Below are positions 25,307 through 33,231 of a stretch of DNA of 36,784 bases, piece by piece. Under the pieces are notes generated by a model. It was not told the origin of the DNA. It was given only the letters and a program-made list of their open reading frames with translations, and made no database searches. Source of the stretch: Rhizobiales bacterium 32-66-11 (GTDB lineage: Bacteria > Pseudomonadota > Alphaproteobacteria > Rhizobiales > Xanthobacteraceae); assembly GCA_002304505.1 (NCBI GenBank), contig NCEH01000042.1:1-36784 (forward strand), written 5' to 3'. The position numbers were made by a program, and so were the translations under genes. Every line of letters begins with the position of its first letter. Position 1 is the first letter of the stretch.

Positions 25307-25522
25307 ATGACCCACATTCAGCCCGTGTCCCCGCCCTCCCGCCGCCAGACGCCGCTCGAGAGCGCGCCATCCCCCAGCCTCGGCTGGGCCGAATGGGGCA
25401 GCCTGGGCAATAGCCGCATCGTTCCGTTCACGCGCGCCTCCGTGCGAGACGCGGCCCCGGTCTGCGTGCGCGCGCTGCTGGTTGCGTTTGCCCTGGTGTG
25501 CATCATTGCTATGGTGCGGTGA
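25307..25522 (+). CDS. Small single-pass membrane protein (71 aa), unknown function
   Basis: A 71-residue protein with a Pro/Ser-rich N-terminal half and one C-terminal hydrophobic span of about 17-18 residues (CVRALLVAFALVCIIAM). GGAGGT lies six bases before the ATG, a strong ribosome-binding site, which is the main support for a real gene. The hydrophobic part resembles that of the preceding small gene (Cys, then Leu-rich, then AFAL in both). No family is recognised. It precedes a methyltransferase gene by 69 bp on the same strand. Confidence 0.6.
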   Translation: MTHIQPVSPPSRRQTPLESAPSPSLGWAEWGSLGNSRIVPFTRASVRDAAPVCVRALLVAFALVCIIAMVR

Positions 25523-25591
25523 GGGGCGCCCGCCGCGCTCCCCTTCCGCGCTCCTCTTCCGCGCTCGCGCGCGCAACCGAAGCCTTGCATC

Positions 25592-26368
25592 ATGACCCAT
25601 CTGAAAGACGGCGACCACGAGCGCCTCGTCTCCGCCCAGTTCAGCCCGCAGGCCGAAGCTTATGTCGCGAGCGCGGTCCACGCGCAGGGCGCCGATCTTG
25701 ATGCTCTGGCGCAGATGATGGCAGGCCGCGGCGCGGCGCGGGTGCTCGATCTTGGGTGCGGCGGCGGCCATGTGAGCTTCACCGTGGCGCCCCATGTGGC
25801 GCAGGTGGTGGCCTATGATCTCTCCGACCGCATGCTGGAGGCGGTCGCGGGCGAGGCGCAGCGGCGCGGCCTTTCCAATATCGAGACCGCCTGGGGCGTG
25901 GCGGAGGAATTGCCGTTTCCCGACGCTTCCTTCGATTTCGTGGTCTCGCGCTTCAGCGCCCACCATTGGCGCGATCTCTCGGCGGGGCTCACGCAGGCGC
26001 GCCGGGTGCTGAAGCCGAACGGGCGCGCCATCTTCATGGACGTGGTGGCGCCGCCGAACGACGTGCTGGACACGTTCCTGCAGACCATCGAGCTTTTGCG
26101 CGACCCCTCCCACGCGCGCGATTTCGCGGTCAGCGAATGGGTGGAGCGCGCGCAGGCTGCGGGGCTGGCGTGCCAGACGGTGACCGAAGGGCGGCTGCGG
26201 CTGGAGTTTTCCTCCTGGATCGCCCGCATCAACACGCCCGATCTGCACGTGGCGGCGATCCGCTCGCTGGAAGAACTGGCGACGCGCGACGTGCGCGCCC
26301 ATTTCGAGATCGAGCCCGACGGCTCCTTCACCCTCGATACCGCGACGCTTGTGTTCGTGCCGGTCTGA
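25592..26368 (+). CDS. Class I SAM-dependent methyltransferase
   Basis: A 258-residue methyltransferase of the UbiE/type 11 kind. Seen: motif I VLDLGCGGGH (residues 51-60), VVAYDLSDRMLE (acidic residue that binds the ribose), VAEELPFPDASFDFVVSR (motif II/III), and ARRVLKPNGRAIFMDVVAP. The FSAHHW stretch and the C-terminal half (LEFSSWIARINTP) resemble a broad group of small-molecule methyltransferases, so the substrate cannot be named. No clear Shine-Dalgarno is seen before ATG. It follows two tiny membrane-protein genes and converges on the PHA-system gene, with 3 bp between stops. Confidence 0.88.
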   Translation: MTHLKDGDHERLVSAQFSPQAEAYVASAVHAQGADLDALAQMMAGRGAARVLDLGCGGGHVSFTVAPHVAQVVAYDLSDRMLEAVAGEAQRRGLSNIETAWGVAEELPFPDASFDFVVSRFSAHHWRDLSAGLTQARRVLKPNGRAIFMDVVAPPNDVLDTFLQTIELLRDPSHARDFAVSEWVERAQAAGLACQTVTEGRLRLEFSSWIARINTPDLHVAAIRSLEELATRDVRAHFEIEPDGSFTLDTATLVFVPV

Positions 26369-26371
26369 CGT

Positions 26372-26686
26372 TTATTTCTTCTGACCCAGCAGCAGATGGC
26401 CCTGCTTCTGGATCAGCGCCTTGGCCTTTTCCGCCATCAAATGCAGCAGCCAGGGCAATTCCACGGAGAGATGCACGGCGGTGTCCGCCACGTCCAGCGT
26501 GCCGTGGGCGGTATGGCCGAGCACGCCGACGCGGAATTGCAGGTGGGAATCGGTCCAGGTCTCTTCCATCACCTGCAATTTGTCGCCGAACTTCGACCGC
26601 ACGCTGGTGAGCCCGCCCTGGAGGCGGCGCGTCGCCTCCGCCTTGCCGAGCTTGTGGGGAATGGAGACGGTCAAGGGCTGGGGCAT
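26372..26686 (-). CDS. Polyhydroxyalkanoic acid system family protein (PHA_gran_rgn)
   Basis: A 104-residue protein that fits the small PHA_gran_rgn family: PLTVSIPHKLGKAEATRRL at the start, WTDSHLQFRVGVLGHTAHGTLDV in the middle and VELPWLLHLMAEKAKALI near the end. Family members are found near PHA-granule genes in some bacteria; here no PHA synthase or phasin is nearby, so the role in granules is only by family name. GAGGTG is seven bases before the ATG. It lies 35 bp downstream of gshB and may share its transcript. Confidence 0.82.
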   Translation of the reverse strand: MPQPLTVSIPHKLGKAEATRRLQGGLTSVRSKFGDKLQVMEETWTDSHLQFRVGVLGHTAHGTLDVADTAVHLSVELPWLLHLMAEKAKALIQKQGHLLLGQKK

Positions 26687-26721
26687 GCGGGCACCTCGGC
26701 TGAGTGGACGGCAGGACGCGA

Positions 26722-27666
26722 TCAGGCGCCCCGCTTTTCCTCGATCTTGTCCCAGATCTGCGCGGCGATATCGGGGCCGCCGAGCCGCTTGATGGCGCGC
26801 AGCCCGGTGGGCGAGGTCACGTTGATCTCAGTCAGATTGCCGTCGATCACGTCGATGCCGACGAACAGCAGGCCGCGCGCGCGCAGCTCCGGGCCGATGC
26901 GCTTGCAGATTTCCTGTTCGCGGTCGGTGAGGTCGGTGGGTTTGGCGGCACCGCCGCGCACCATGTTGGAGCGCAGATCGCCTTCGCTCGGCACGCGATT
27001 GACCGCGCCGGCGGCTTCCCCCTCCACCAGGATGATGCGCTTGTCGCCGTGCTTCACGGCCGGCAGGAAGCGCTGGATGACCCAGGGTTCGCGGAAGGTG
27101 ACGGCGAAGAAATCATAGAGCGAGCCGAAGTTCAGGTCGTCGGCGGTGAGGCGGAACACCGCCCCGCCGCCATGGCCGTAGAGCGGCTTCATCACCACAT
27201 CGCCGAACTCGGCGCGGAACGCCTTGATCTCGGCGAGGTCGCGGGTGATCAGGGTGGGCGGCATCAGGTCCGGGAAATCGGTGACGAAGATTTTTTCCGG
27301 CGCGTTGCGCACCTGGGCGGGGTCGTTCACCACCAAGGTCTTGGGGTGGATGCGCTCCAGGAAATGGGTGGAGGTCACATAGGCCATGTCGAACGGCGGG
27401 TCCTGGCGCAGCAGCACCACGTCGTAATCGGCGAGCGCCACGCGCCGCTTTTCGCCCAGGGTGAAATGCTTGCCCGCCTCGTCGGCGACGGTCAGCGGCT
27501 CAACGGTGGCGAACACCTTGCCGTCGCGCATGGCGAGCTGGTCGGGGGTGTAGTGCACCAGCGCGTGGCCGCGCTTCTGGGCTTCGAGCAGAAGCGCGAA
27601 CGTGGAATCGCCGGCAATATTGATGCGGGCGATATGGTCCATCTGGACCGCGACCTGAAGGGCCAT
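26722..27666 (-). CDS. gshB: Glutathione synthetase
   Basis: A 314-residue ATP-grasp enzyme that joins gamma-glutamylcysteine and glycine, in the cytosol. Seen: [19 protein letters not shown] (N-terminal domain), [16 protein letters not shown] (substrate-binding), [28 protein letters not shown] (ATP-grasp glycine loop), [16 protein letters not shown], and [15 protein letters not shown] near the C-terminus (metal site). Size is standard. ATG at 27666 has GGAG at good distance; the extra nine codons upstream lack support. Confidence 0.97.
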   Translation of the reverse strand: MALQVAVQMDHIARINIAGDSTFALLLEAQKRGHALVHYTPDQLAMRDGKVFATVEPLTVADEAGKHFTLGEKRRVALADYDVVLLRQDPPFDMAYVTSTHFLERIHPKTLVVNDPAQVRNAPEKIFVTDFPDLMPPTLITRDLAEIKAFRAEFGDVVMKPLYGHGGGAVFRLTADDLNFGSLYDFFAVTFREPWVIQRFLPAVKHGDKRIILVEGEAAGAVNRVPSEGDLRSNMVRGGAAKPTDLTDREQEICKRIGPELRARGLLFVGIDVIDGNLTEINVTSPTGLRAIKRLGGPDIAAQIWDKIEEKRGA

Positions 27667-27818
27667 GGAAATCTCCGGCGGGGCGCCCGGCAAAGGCGTG
27701 TCGAGCCTTATCTATAGGCGCACCCGCCTTGCCGCCAGACCGGCGCGGCGCCGCGCTTGACGCGGATCCGGTTTTTCCGCACCCGTGCGCAAAGTGCGGC
27801 GGGCGAGGGGACGAGACG

Positions 27819-28757
27819 ATGCGGCGAACGGGCGTGGCGCTGGCCGCACTGTGCATGCTTCTTTCGGGTGGATCGGCGTTCGCGCAAGGCGCGCTTGCGC
27901 CTGCGGCTCCGTTCCAGGCGCAGCCGGCCTTCCAGCCGCGCATCGAGCGGGTGAAGGTCGGCGAGATCGAGATGGGCTATTATGCTCGCGGCGATGGTGC
28001 GCCCCTGGTGATGATCATGGGGCTCGGCGCCACCATGGCCGACTGGGATCCCGCTTTGCTCGAAGCGTTGGCCCATGACCGTAAGCTGATCGTGATCGAC
28101 AATCGCGGCTGCGGCTTCTCCTCGGATACGGCACAGAACCACACGAGCATCGCGCAGATGGCGGACGATGCCGCCGGCCTGGTGCAGGCGCTCGGCTATG
28201 AGAAGGTGGACCTGCTCGGCTATTCCATGGGCGCCATGATCGCGAGCCAAATGGCGATCCGCCATCCCCAGATGCTGCGGTCGCTGATGCTGCTGGCGCC
28301 GAGCCCCGGCGGCAGCCATGAGGTGCCGCCGGCTCCCGGGGTGCTGGAGGCGATCGCCCACCATACGCTCGCGCTGCCGCAGGTGCTGGCGCTGTTCTTC
28401 CCGGAAGACCCCGCTGGCCAGGAAGCTGGCCGCGCCTTGGTTCTGCGCGCGGTCGCCGGCCGCAAGGCGGGGACCGTTCCCGCCGCGCCGGCCTGTTCGG
28501 ATGAGACCGGCACCCGGCAAGTGGAGGCGCTGCGGCAGTTTTCCGCCTCGGAAGCCAATTATGAGGAGCTGCCCGCCATCGCCGCGCCCACCCTGGTGAT
28601 GGGCGGGCGCGCGGACAAAGTGTTGCCGCCCGCCAATGCGCGGACGGTGGCGCAGCGCATCCCGTTCGCCTGGAGCGCTTATTTCGCGGGCGGCCATCTG
28701 TTCTGGGCCCAGAGCCGCGCCCAGGTGATCGCGACTTTGCGGGCCTTCCTGCAATAG
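27819..28757 (+). CDS. Exported alpha/beta hydrolase
   Basis: A 312-residue alpha/beta-hydrolase with a signal peptide (LAALCMLLSGGSAFAQ, cut near residue 23), so probably periplasmic. Seen: MIMGLGATMADWD (oxyanion-hole region), VIDNRGCGFSS, the nucleophile elbow GYSMG (Ser136), an Asp candidate in GGRADKVLPP and His in AGGHLFWAQ. The substrate is unknown; esterase, lactonase or similar activities fit the fold. GAGGGGA precedes the ATG at 27819. It sits on the plus strand between gshB and yraN, which are both minus, splitting a gene group that is usually contiguous in Rhizobiales (from memory). Confidence 0.88.
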   Translation: MRRTGVALAALCMLLSGGSAFAQGALAPAAPFQAQPAFQPRIERVKVGEIEMGYYARGDGAPLVMIMGLGATMADWDPALLEALAHDRKLIVIDNRGCGFSSDTAQNHTSIAQMADDAAGLVQALGYEKVDLLGYSMGAMIASQMAIRHPQMLRSLMLLAPSPGGSHEVPPAPGVLEAIAHHTLALPQVLALFFPEDPAGQEAGRALVLRAVAGRKAGTVPAAPACSDETGTRQVEALRQFSASEANYEELPAIAAPTLVMGGRADKVLPPANARTVAQRIPFAWSAYFAGGHLFWAQSRAQVIATLRAFLQ

Positions 28758-28781
28758 GCGTGCTGCCCTTCCGCGCTGCCC

Positions 28782-29201
28782 TTATGCGTCAGCGTCGAAC
28801 GCCCCCGGCAGGTGCTCGGCGGCGCCGTCGAGGCCCAGCAGGATCGCGTCGAACCGCATGTCGAGCCCGCCGAGCGTGGGGTTGACGGCCAGATAGGCCT
28901 CGGCGGCGGCGGCGATGCGGCGCCTCTGGCGCGGCAGGATTGATTGCGCGGCCTGGATGAGATCGGCCCGCAGCTTCACTTCGCAGAACACCAGAAGCGT
29001 CGCGCTGCGCGCCACGATGTCGAGTTCGCCGGCGCCGGTGCGCACGCGCCGGGCGAGGATCGCAAAGCCCTGCGCCTCCAGCAGCGCGGCGGCGCGGTCT
29101 TCGGCGGCAAGGCCGCGCGCATGGGCCGCCTGCTTCCTGCGGCGGGCGGGGGTGTCCGCCGGCGGCGCCTTCGGCTTCTTGACTTTGACCGGTGCGGTCA
29201 T
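28782..29201 (-). CDS. yraN: YraN family (UPF0102) putative endonuclease-fold protein
   Basis: A 139-residue protein of the UPF0102 family, which has a restriction-endonuclease-like fold. Seen: RGLAAEDRAAALLEAQGFAI and the catalytic-type pattern GELDIVARSATLLVFCEVK (Glu59, Asp61, Glu74, Lys76). The biological role is not established. Its start overlaps the rsmI stop by four bases, a pairing conserved in many bacteria. It converges on the hydrolase gene 24 bp away. Confidence 0.93.
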   Translation of the reverse strand: MTAPVKVKKPKAPPADTPARRRKQAAHARGLAAEDRAAALLEAQGFAILARRVRTGAGELDIVARSATLLVFCEVKLRADLIQAAQSILPRQRRRIAAAAEAYLAVNPTLGGLDMRFDAILLGLDGAAEHLPGAFDADA

Positions 29202-30124
29202 GCTTCGTGCGGCGCCTCTTCCCCGCTCTCGCCGGCCTGGGAGAGCGCGAGCGCACGGGCATAGACCTCGCGCTTGTGCCGGCCGGTGAGGGTGGCGACC
29301 GCGGCCACCGCATCCTTCAGCGAATGCTCCGCCAGCGCGCGGCCAAGCGCCGCGTCCACGTCGTCATCCTGCGCCGCTTGCTCCACGGGCGGGCCGACCA
29401 CGAGGACGATCTCGCCCTTCGGATCGCGCTCGCCGGCATATTGGGCCGCCAGCTCCGGCAGCGGCCCGCGCCGCACTTCCTCGAACGTCTTGGTCAGTTC
29501 GCGGCATACGGCGGCGCGGCGGGGACCCAGGATCTCGGCGAGATCGGCGAGGCTCTCGGCGAGACGCGGGCCGGTCTCATACAGGACGAGGGTCGAGGGA
29601 ATGCGCGACAGCTCGGTGATGCGGTTGCGCCGCTGGCCGGGCTTGGGCGGCAAGAATCCGTCGAACAGGAAGCGGTCGGTGGGCAGGCCCGCCGCCACCA
29701 AAGCGGCGAGCAGGGCGGAGGCGCCGGGCAAAGGGAAAATGCGATGGCCGGCCTCGGCGACTTCCACCACCAGCTTGTAGCCGGGATCGGAGATCAGCGG
29801 CGTTCCGGCGTCGGAAACCAGCGCCAGCGCCTGCCCGCCGGCCAGCCGCGCCAGCAGCTTCGGGCGCATGGAGGCGCCATTGTGGTCGTGATAGGAAATC
29901 AGCGGCACGTCGATGCCGTAGCGGTCCGTGAGGCGGCGCGTCATGCGCGTGTCCTCGCAGGCGATGACGTCTGCGCCGGCCAATGTTTCCAGCGCGCGCA
30001 CCGTGATGTCGCCGAGATTGCCGATGGGGGTCGCCACCACATGCAGGCCGGGCGCGAGGCGGGCCGCGGGCAAAGTGGTGCCGGCAAGGGTGAAGGAGCG
30101 GGGGCGATCGGCTGGAAGAGTCAT
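29198..30124 (-). CDS. rsmI: 16S rRNA (cytidine(1402)-2'-O)-methyltransferase RsmI
   Basis: A 308-residue SAM-dependent methyltransferase of the tetrapyrrole-methylase fold that modifies C1402 at the ribosomal decoding centre. Seen: LHVVATPIGNLGDITVRALETL (N-terminal SAM-fold), ACEDTRMTRRL, SYHDHNGA, ALVSDAGTPLISDPGY, LPGASALLAALVAAGLPTD and VLYETGPRL with ELTKTFEEVRRG. A C-terminal extension of about 70 residues follows, with LTGRHKREVYARAL. The upstream 299-bp gap carries a parS palindrome and no supported gene. Confidence 0.96.
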   Translation of the reverse strand: MTLPADRPRSFTLAGTTLPAARLAPGLHVVATPIGNLGDITVRALETLAGADVIACEDTRMTRRLTDRYGIDVPLISYHDHNGASMRPKLLARLAGGQALALVSDAGTPLISDPGYKLVVEVAEAGHRIFPLPGASALLAALVAAGLPTDRFLFDGFLPPKPGQRRNRITELSRIPSTLVLYETGPRLAESLADLAEILGPRRAAVCRELTKTFEEVRRGPLPELAAQYAGERDPKGEIVLVVGPPVEQAAQDDDVDAALGRALAEHSLKDAVAAVATLTGRHKREVYARALALSQAGESGEEAPHEA

Positions 30125-30227
30125 GGCTCCACCTTAACCCAGCCATGCCGCCCGTTGAAATTCGCTCCGCGCATGGCGGACGGGAAAAATGCCCGGGCGC
30201 GGTGACCCGCGCTGGCGTTTCGCGAAA

Positions 30228-30243
30228 TGTTTCACGTGAAACA
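30228..30243. other. parS centromere site (ParB-binding palindrome)
   Basis: TGTTTCACGTGAAACA is a perfect 16-bp palindrome identical to the bacterial parS consensus. ParB binds it and ParA segregates the region. parS sites usually lie near the replication origin. It sits in the 299-bp gap between rsmI and the amidohydrolase gene. The ATG overlapping its end opens a short frame (MFHVKH...) that is a known by-product of parS. The rest of the gap (30125-30423) holds only a weak stem (CGCCC 30308-30312 with GGGCG 30317-30321). Confidence 0.93.
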
Positions 30244-30423
30244 TAGACTTAGCGCGGACGAACAGTGGTTTCGTGGGGCTTGGCGGGGGCTCTTTCGCGG
30301 AAGAAACCGCCCTTTCGGGCGAAGGTTCGCCGCAGATGAATCCGGCCGGGCGATTCCGCGCCGGGACGGCGGGGATGGAGCGCCGCGCGATGGCGAACCC
30401 GGCCGGCGCCGCCGGGCCGGCGG

Positions 30424-31332
30424 TCAGGCCCAATAGAGGCGGGCGGGGTTGTCCACCAGGATTTGCCGGCGCAGGGCGTCGGTGGGCAGCCAGCGGCCGG
30501 CGAGATCCACCAGATCGGCGGTGTCGGGCATGGCGTCCCACAATTCGGAATGGGGCCAGTCGCTGGCCCAGAGCAGGCGGTCGGGCCGGGTGGCGGTGAG
30601 GGCTTCCACCAAAGGCAGCAGATCGTCGAACGGCGCGCCGATCCGGCTGGCGCGATAGGGCGCCGAGAGCTTCAGCCACAGCCGGCCGCGCTCCAGCACG
30701 CGCAGCAGATTGACGAACGGCGCGCTTGAGGGGCCGAGCCGCGGGTCCGGCAGGCCGAAATGGTCCACCACCAGGGGCACCGGCACGGCGCGAAACAGAT
30801 CGTCCAGCTCGGCCAGCCGCTCCAGCGCGATCTGAAGCTGGATGTGCCAGCCGAAGGGGGCGATGCGGGCGGCGAGCCGGGGGACATCCTCCAGCTTCAG
30901 CCCGCCGGGGTTGCGGGCATTGACGCGGATGCCGCGCACGCCTTGCGCATGCAAAGCCGCAAGCGCCGCATCCCCGGTTTCGGGCGGCACCACCACCACG
31001 GCGCGGAAGCGCTCCGGCGCGCGGGCCATGGCATCGAGCTGGGCGCGATTGTCGGTGCCGTAGACGCTGGGCTGGATCAGCACCGCGCGGGCGATGCCCG
31101 TGTGGGCCATTATCGCGAGATAATCGTCCAGCGTGCAGAGCTGCGGCGTGTAGTTGCGCGCCACCGCCAGCGGATAGTCGGCCCTTGGGCCGAAAATGTG
31201 CATGTGGCAGTCGCAGGTGCCGGCGGGAAGGGCGAAGTCGGGTGCCCGCGTTGGCGCGCGCGGCGGCAGGCAGAGCGGGGCGTAGGGCGGTTCCGCCCCC
31301 GTCCCCACCCCGGTCCCGTCGGCCGCGCTCAT
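30424..31332 (-). CDS. Amidohydrolase-family (COG3618-like) metal-dependent hydrolase, probable sugar lactonase
   Basis: A 302-residue TIM-barrel hydrolase. Seen: GTCDCHMHIFGP (HxH metal motif, about residues 41-47), RAVLIQPSVYGTDN, VRGIRVNARNPGG, WHIQLQI, PLVVDHFGLPDPR, LLWASDWPHSE (catalytic Asp region) and VDNPARLYWA at the end. This set fits the branch with 2-pyrone-4,6-dicarboxylate lactonase and sugar lactonases. Coupled to the sugar-acid dehydratase upstream (its ATG overlaps the dehydratase stop), it most likely opens a lactone to give the dehydratase's substrate; this is inference. The N-terminal 35 residues are Pro/Ala-rich and not part of the barrel. Confidence 0.85.
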   Translation of the reverse strand: MSAADGTGVGTGAEPPYAPLCLPPRAPTRAPDFALPAGTCDCHMHIFGPRADYPLAVARNYTPQLCTLDDYLAIMAHTGIARAVLIQPSVYGTDNRAQLDAMARAPERFRAVVVVPPETGDAALAALHAQGVRGIRVNARNPGGLKLEDVPRLAARIAPFGWHIQLQIALERLAELDDLFRAVPVPLVVDHFGLPDPRLGPSSAPFVNLLRVLERGRLWLKLSAPYRASRIGAPFDDLLPLVEALTATRPDRLLWASDWPHSELWDAMPDTADLVDLAGRWLPTDALRRQILVDNPARLYWA

Positions 31333-33041
31333 GCGCCGCCCACCCCGCCGCGCCGCAGGAAGTCGAAGTCGCAGCCTTCGTCGGCCTGGAGCACGCTGTC
31401 CACGAACAGGCGGGCATAGCCGCGCTCGGGCAAAGGCGGCGCCGGCTGAAGCGCGAGGGCGGCGCGCCGGGCGTCCATTTCGGCTTCATCCACCAGAAGG
31501 TCGATGCGCCGGCCTTCCACATCCAGGCGGATGCTGTCGCCGGTCTTCACCAGGCCGAGCGGCCCGCCGGCGGCGGATTCCGGCGTCATGTGCAGCACGA
31601 TGGTGCCGAAGGCGGTGCCGCTCATGCGCGCATCGGAAATGCGCACCATGTCCTTCACGCCCTGGCGGGCGAGCTTCTTCGGGATCGGCAGATAGCCCGC
31701 TTCCGGCATGCCAGGCGCGCCCTTCGGGCCGGTGTTGCGCAGCACCAGCACATCCTCGCGCGTCACGTCGAGGTCGGGATCGTCTACGCGCGCCGCCATG
31801 TCCTCCACCGATTCGAACACCACGGCCCGGCCGGTGTGCTGGAGCAGGGCCGCGCTCGCCGCCGCCTGCTTGATGATGGCGCCGCCGGGGGCAAGATTGC
31901 CGTAGAGCACCGCCATGGAGCCTTCGGCCTTGATGGGATTGTCGCGCGAGCGGATCACATCCTGCCCCGGCACGTCCTCGGCCCGCGCCACCACGTCGCG
32001 CAGCGTGCCGCCGGTCAGGGTGGGCGCATCGAGATCGATCAAATCGCCCAATTGCTTCAGCAACTTGGGGAGGCCGCCGGCATGGTGGAAATGCTCCATG
32101 TAATGGGCGCCGGAAGGCTTGAGATCCACCAGCACCGGGACCGTGCGGCCGAGCTCGTCGAGCGTGTCGAGGTCGAAGCCGTATTTCGTGCGGTTGGCGA
32201 TGGCGGTGAGATGGATGATGCCGTTGGTGGACCCGCCGATGGCCTGGAGCACCACGGCGGCATTGCGGAACGCGGTGGGGGTGAGCAGCTCGCTCGGGCG
32301 CGGGCCGCCGGTCACCGCCATCTGCGCCGCCACGCGCCCGCTCTCTTCGGCGAGGCGGATGCGCTCGGCGTGAGGGGCGGGAATGGTCGCGCTCATGGGC
32401 AGCGACAGGCCCATGGCCTCGGTGATGCAGGCCATGGTGGAGGCGGTGCCCATCACCATGCAGGTGCCGACCGAGGGGGCGAGGCGGGAATTGACGGTTT
32501 CGATCTCCACCGCGTCGATCTCGCCGGCGCGATGGGCGCTCCACAGGCGGCGGCAATCGGTGCAGGCGCCGAGCACCTCGCCCTTGTGATGGCCGACCAC
32601 CATGGGGCCGACCGGAATGACCACGGTGGGCAGATCGACGCTGACCGCCGCCATGATCTGCGCCGGCAGGGTCTTGTCGCAGCCGCCGATCACCACGACC
32701 GCGTCCATGGGCTGGGCGCGGATCATTTCTTCCGTGTCCATGGCCATGAGATTGCGCAGGAACATGGAGGTGGGGTGGGCGAAGCTCTCGTGGATCGAGA
32801 TGGTGGGGAACACCATGGGCATGCCGCCCGCAAGCATGACGCCGCGCTTTACCGCTTCCACCAGCGCCGGCACGTTGCCGTGGCAGGGATTGTAGTCGCT
32901 ATAGGTGTTGGTGATGCCGATGATCGGACGATCGAGGGCATCGTCCGAATAGCCCATCGCCTTGATGAAGGCCTTGCGCAGGAACAGCGCAAATCCCTCG
33001 TCCCCATAGCTCGTCAATCCCTTGCGCAGCCCCTTGGCCAT
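31329..33041 (-). CDS. IlvD/Edd-family sugar-acid dehydratase
   Basis: A 570-residue iron-sulfur dehydratase. Seen: NPCHGN (Cys53), GGCDKT (Cys121, Asp122, Lys123), GTCMVMGTAST (Cys194), QAIGGSTNGIIHL and SDARMSGTAFGTIVLH. The three cysteines and the lysine match the Fe-S and Mg ligands of this family. ARMSGTA rather than GRFSGAT, and the locus context, favour a sugar-acid (arabinonate, xylonate or galactonate type) dehydratase over the branched-chain amino-acid enzyme IlvD. ATG at 33041 has GGGAGAA upstream; the frame extends 41 codons further but without homology. The exact sugar acid cannot be read from sequence. Confidence 0.92.
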   Translation of the reverse strand: MAKGLRKGLTSYGDEGFALFLRKAFIKAMGYSDDALDRPIIGITNTYSDYNPCHGNVPALVEAVKRGVMLAGGMPMVFPTISIHESFAHPTSMFLRNLMAMDTEEMIRAQPMDAVVVIGGCDKTLPAQIMAAVSVDLPTVVIPVGPMVVGHHKGEVLGACTDCRRLWSAHRAGEIDAVEIETVNSRLAPSVGTCMVMGTASTMACITEAMGLSLPMSATIPAPHAERIRLAEESGRVAAQMAVTGGPRPSELLTPTAFRNAAVVLQAIGGSTNGIIHLTAIANRTKYGFDLDTLDELGRTVPVLVDLKPSGAHYMEHFHHAGGLPKLLKQLGDLIDLDAPTLTGGTLRDVVARAEDVPGQDVIRSRDNPIKAEGSMAVLYGNLAPGGAIIKQAAASAALLQHTGRAVVFESVEDMAARVDDPDLDVTREDVLVLRNTGPKGAPGMPEAGYLPIPKKLARQGVKDMVRISDARMSGTAFGTIVLHMTPESAAGGPLGLVKTGDSIRLDVEGRRIDLLVDEAEMDARRAALALQPAPPLPERGYARLFVDSVLQADEGCDFDFLRRGGVGGA

Positions 33042-33084
33042 GCTCGTTCTCCCGTTGGCCGATCGTCGCGCCGGACCCGACGGC

Positions 33085-33113
33085 ACCCTATCCGCGACTT
33101 CCATATTGTCAAT
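33085..33113 (-). promoter_or_regulatory. Promoter of the dehydratase-lactonase genes
   Basis: On the minus strand, TTGACA (33113 down to 33108) is followed after 17 bases by TAGGGT (33090-33085). The -35 box lies inside operator-like TATTGTCAATA, so a repressor there would block RNA polymerase. Confidence 0.5.
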
Positions 33114-33114
33114 A
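33104..33114. promoter_or_regulatory. Operator-like palindrome, dehydratase side
   Basis: TATTGTCAATA is a perfect odd palindrome (TATTG-T-CAATA). Its 12-base context ATTGTCAATAAT (33105-33116) is repeated inverted at 33167-33178. GntR-type regulators (FCD subfamily) use similar TTGT/ACAA sites, but the regulator is not in the window. Confidence 0.6.
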
Positions 33115-33166
33115 ATTTTAGGCGTATAAGCGTTTTGATGCAGAATCATGTCTGATAACGCCAATT

Positions 33167-33179
33167 ATTATTGACAATC
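33167..33179. promoter_or_regulatory. Operator-like palindrome, transporter side
   Basis: ATTATTGACAAT (33167-33178) is the exact reverse complement of the element at 33105-33116. The core TATTGACAATC (33169-33179) also contains TTGACA (33172-33177), a possible plus-strand -35 for the transporter genes, though no good -10 follows at 16-18 bases. Confidence 0.6.
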
Positions 33180-33231
33180 TTGCGCATGGCGGTCCAACTT
33201 CCCGGCAAAACAAGCCTAGGGAGAACACGCC

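Noticed and set aside
25541..25575. Short direct repeat CTTCCGCGCTC before the methyltransferase
   Set aside because: Two copies of an 11-base GC-rich word are not enough to call a functional repeat.
30227..30436. Short plus-strand frame starting MFHVKH at the parS site
   Set aside because: MFHVKH is the translation of the parS palindrome itself; what follows has no domain and runs into the next gene's 3' end.
31185..33155. A 656-residue plus-strand frame opposite the dehydratase
   Set aside because: It is an antisense shadow, His/Gly-rich with no motif; the dehydratase with its Cys and Lys ligands is on the minus strand.
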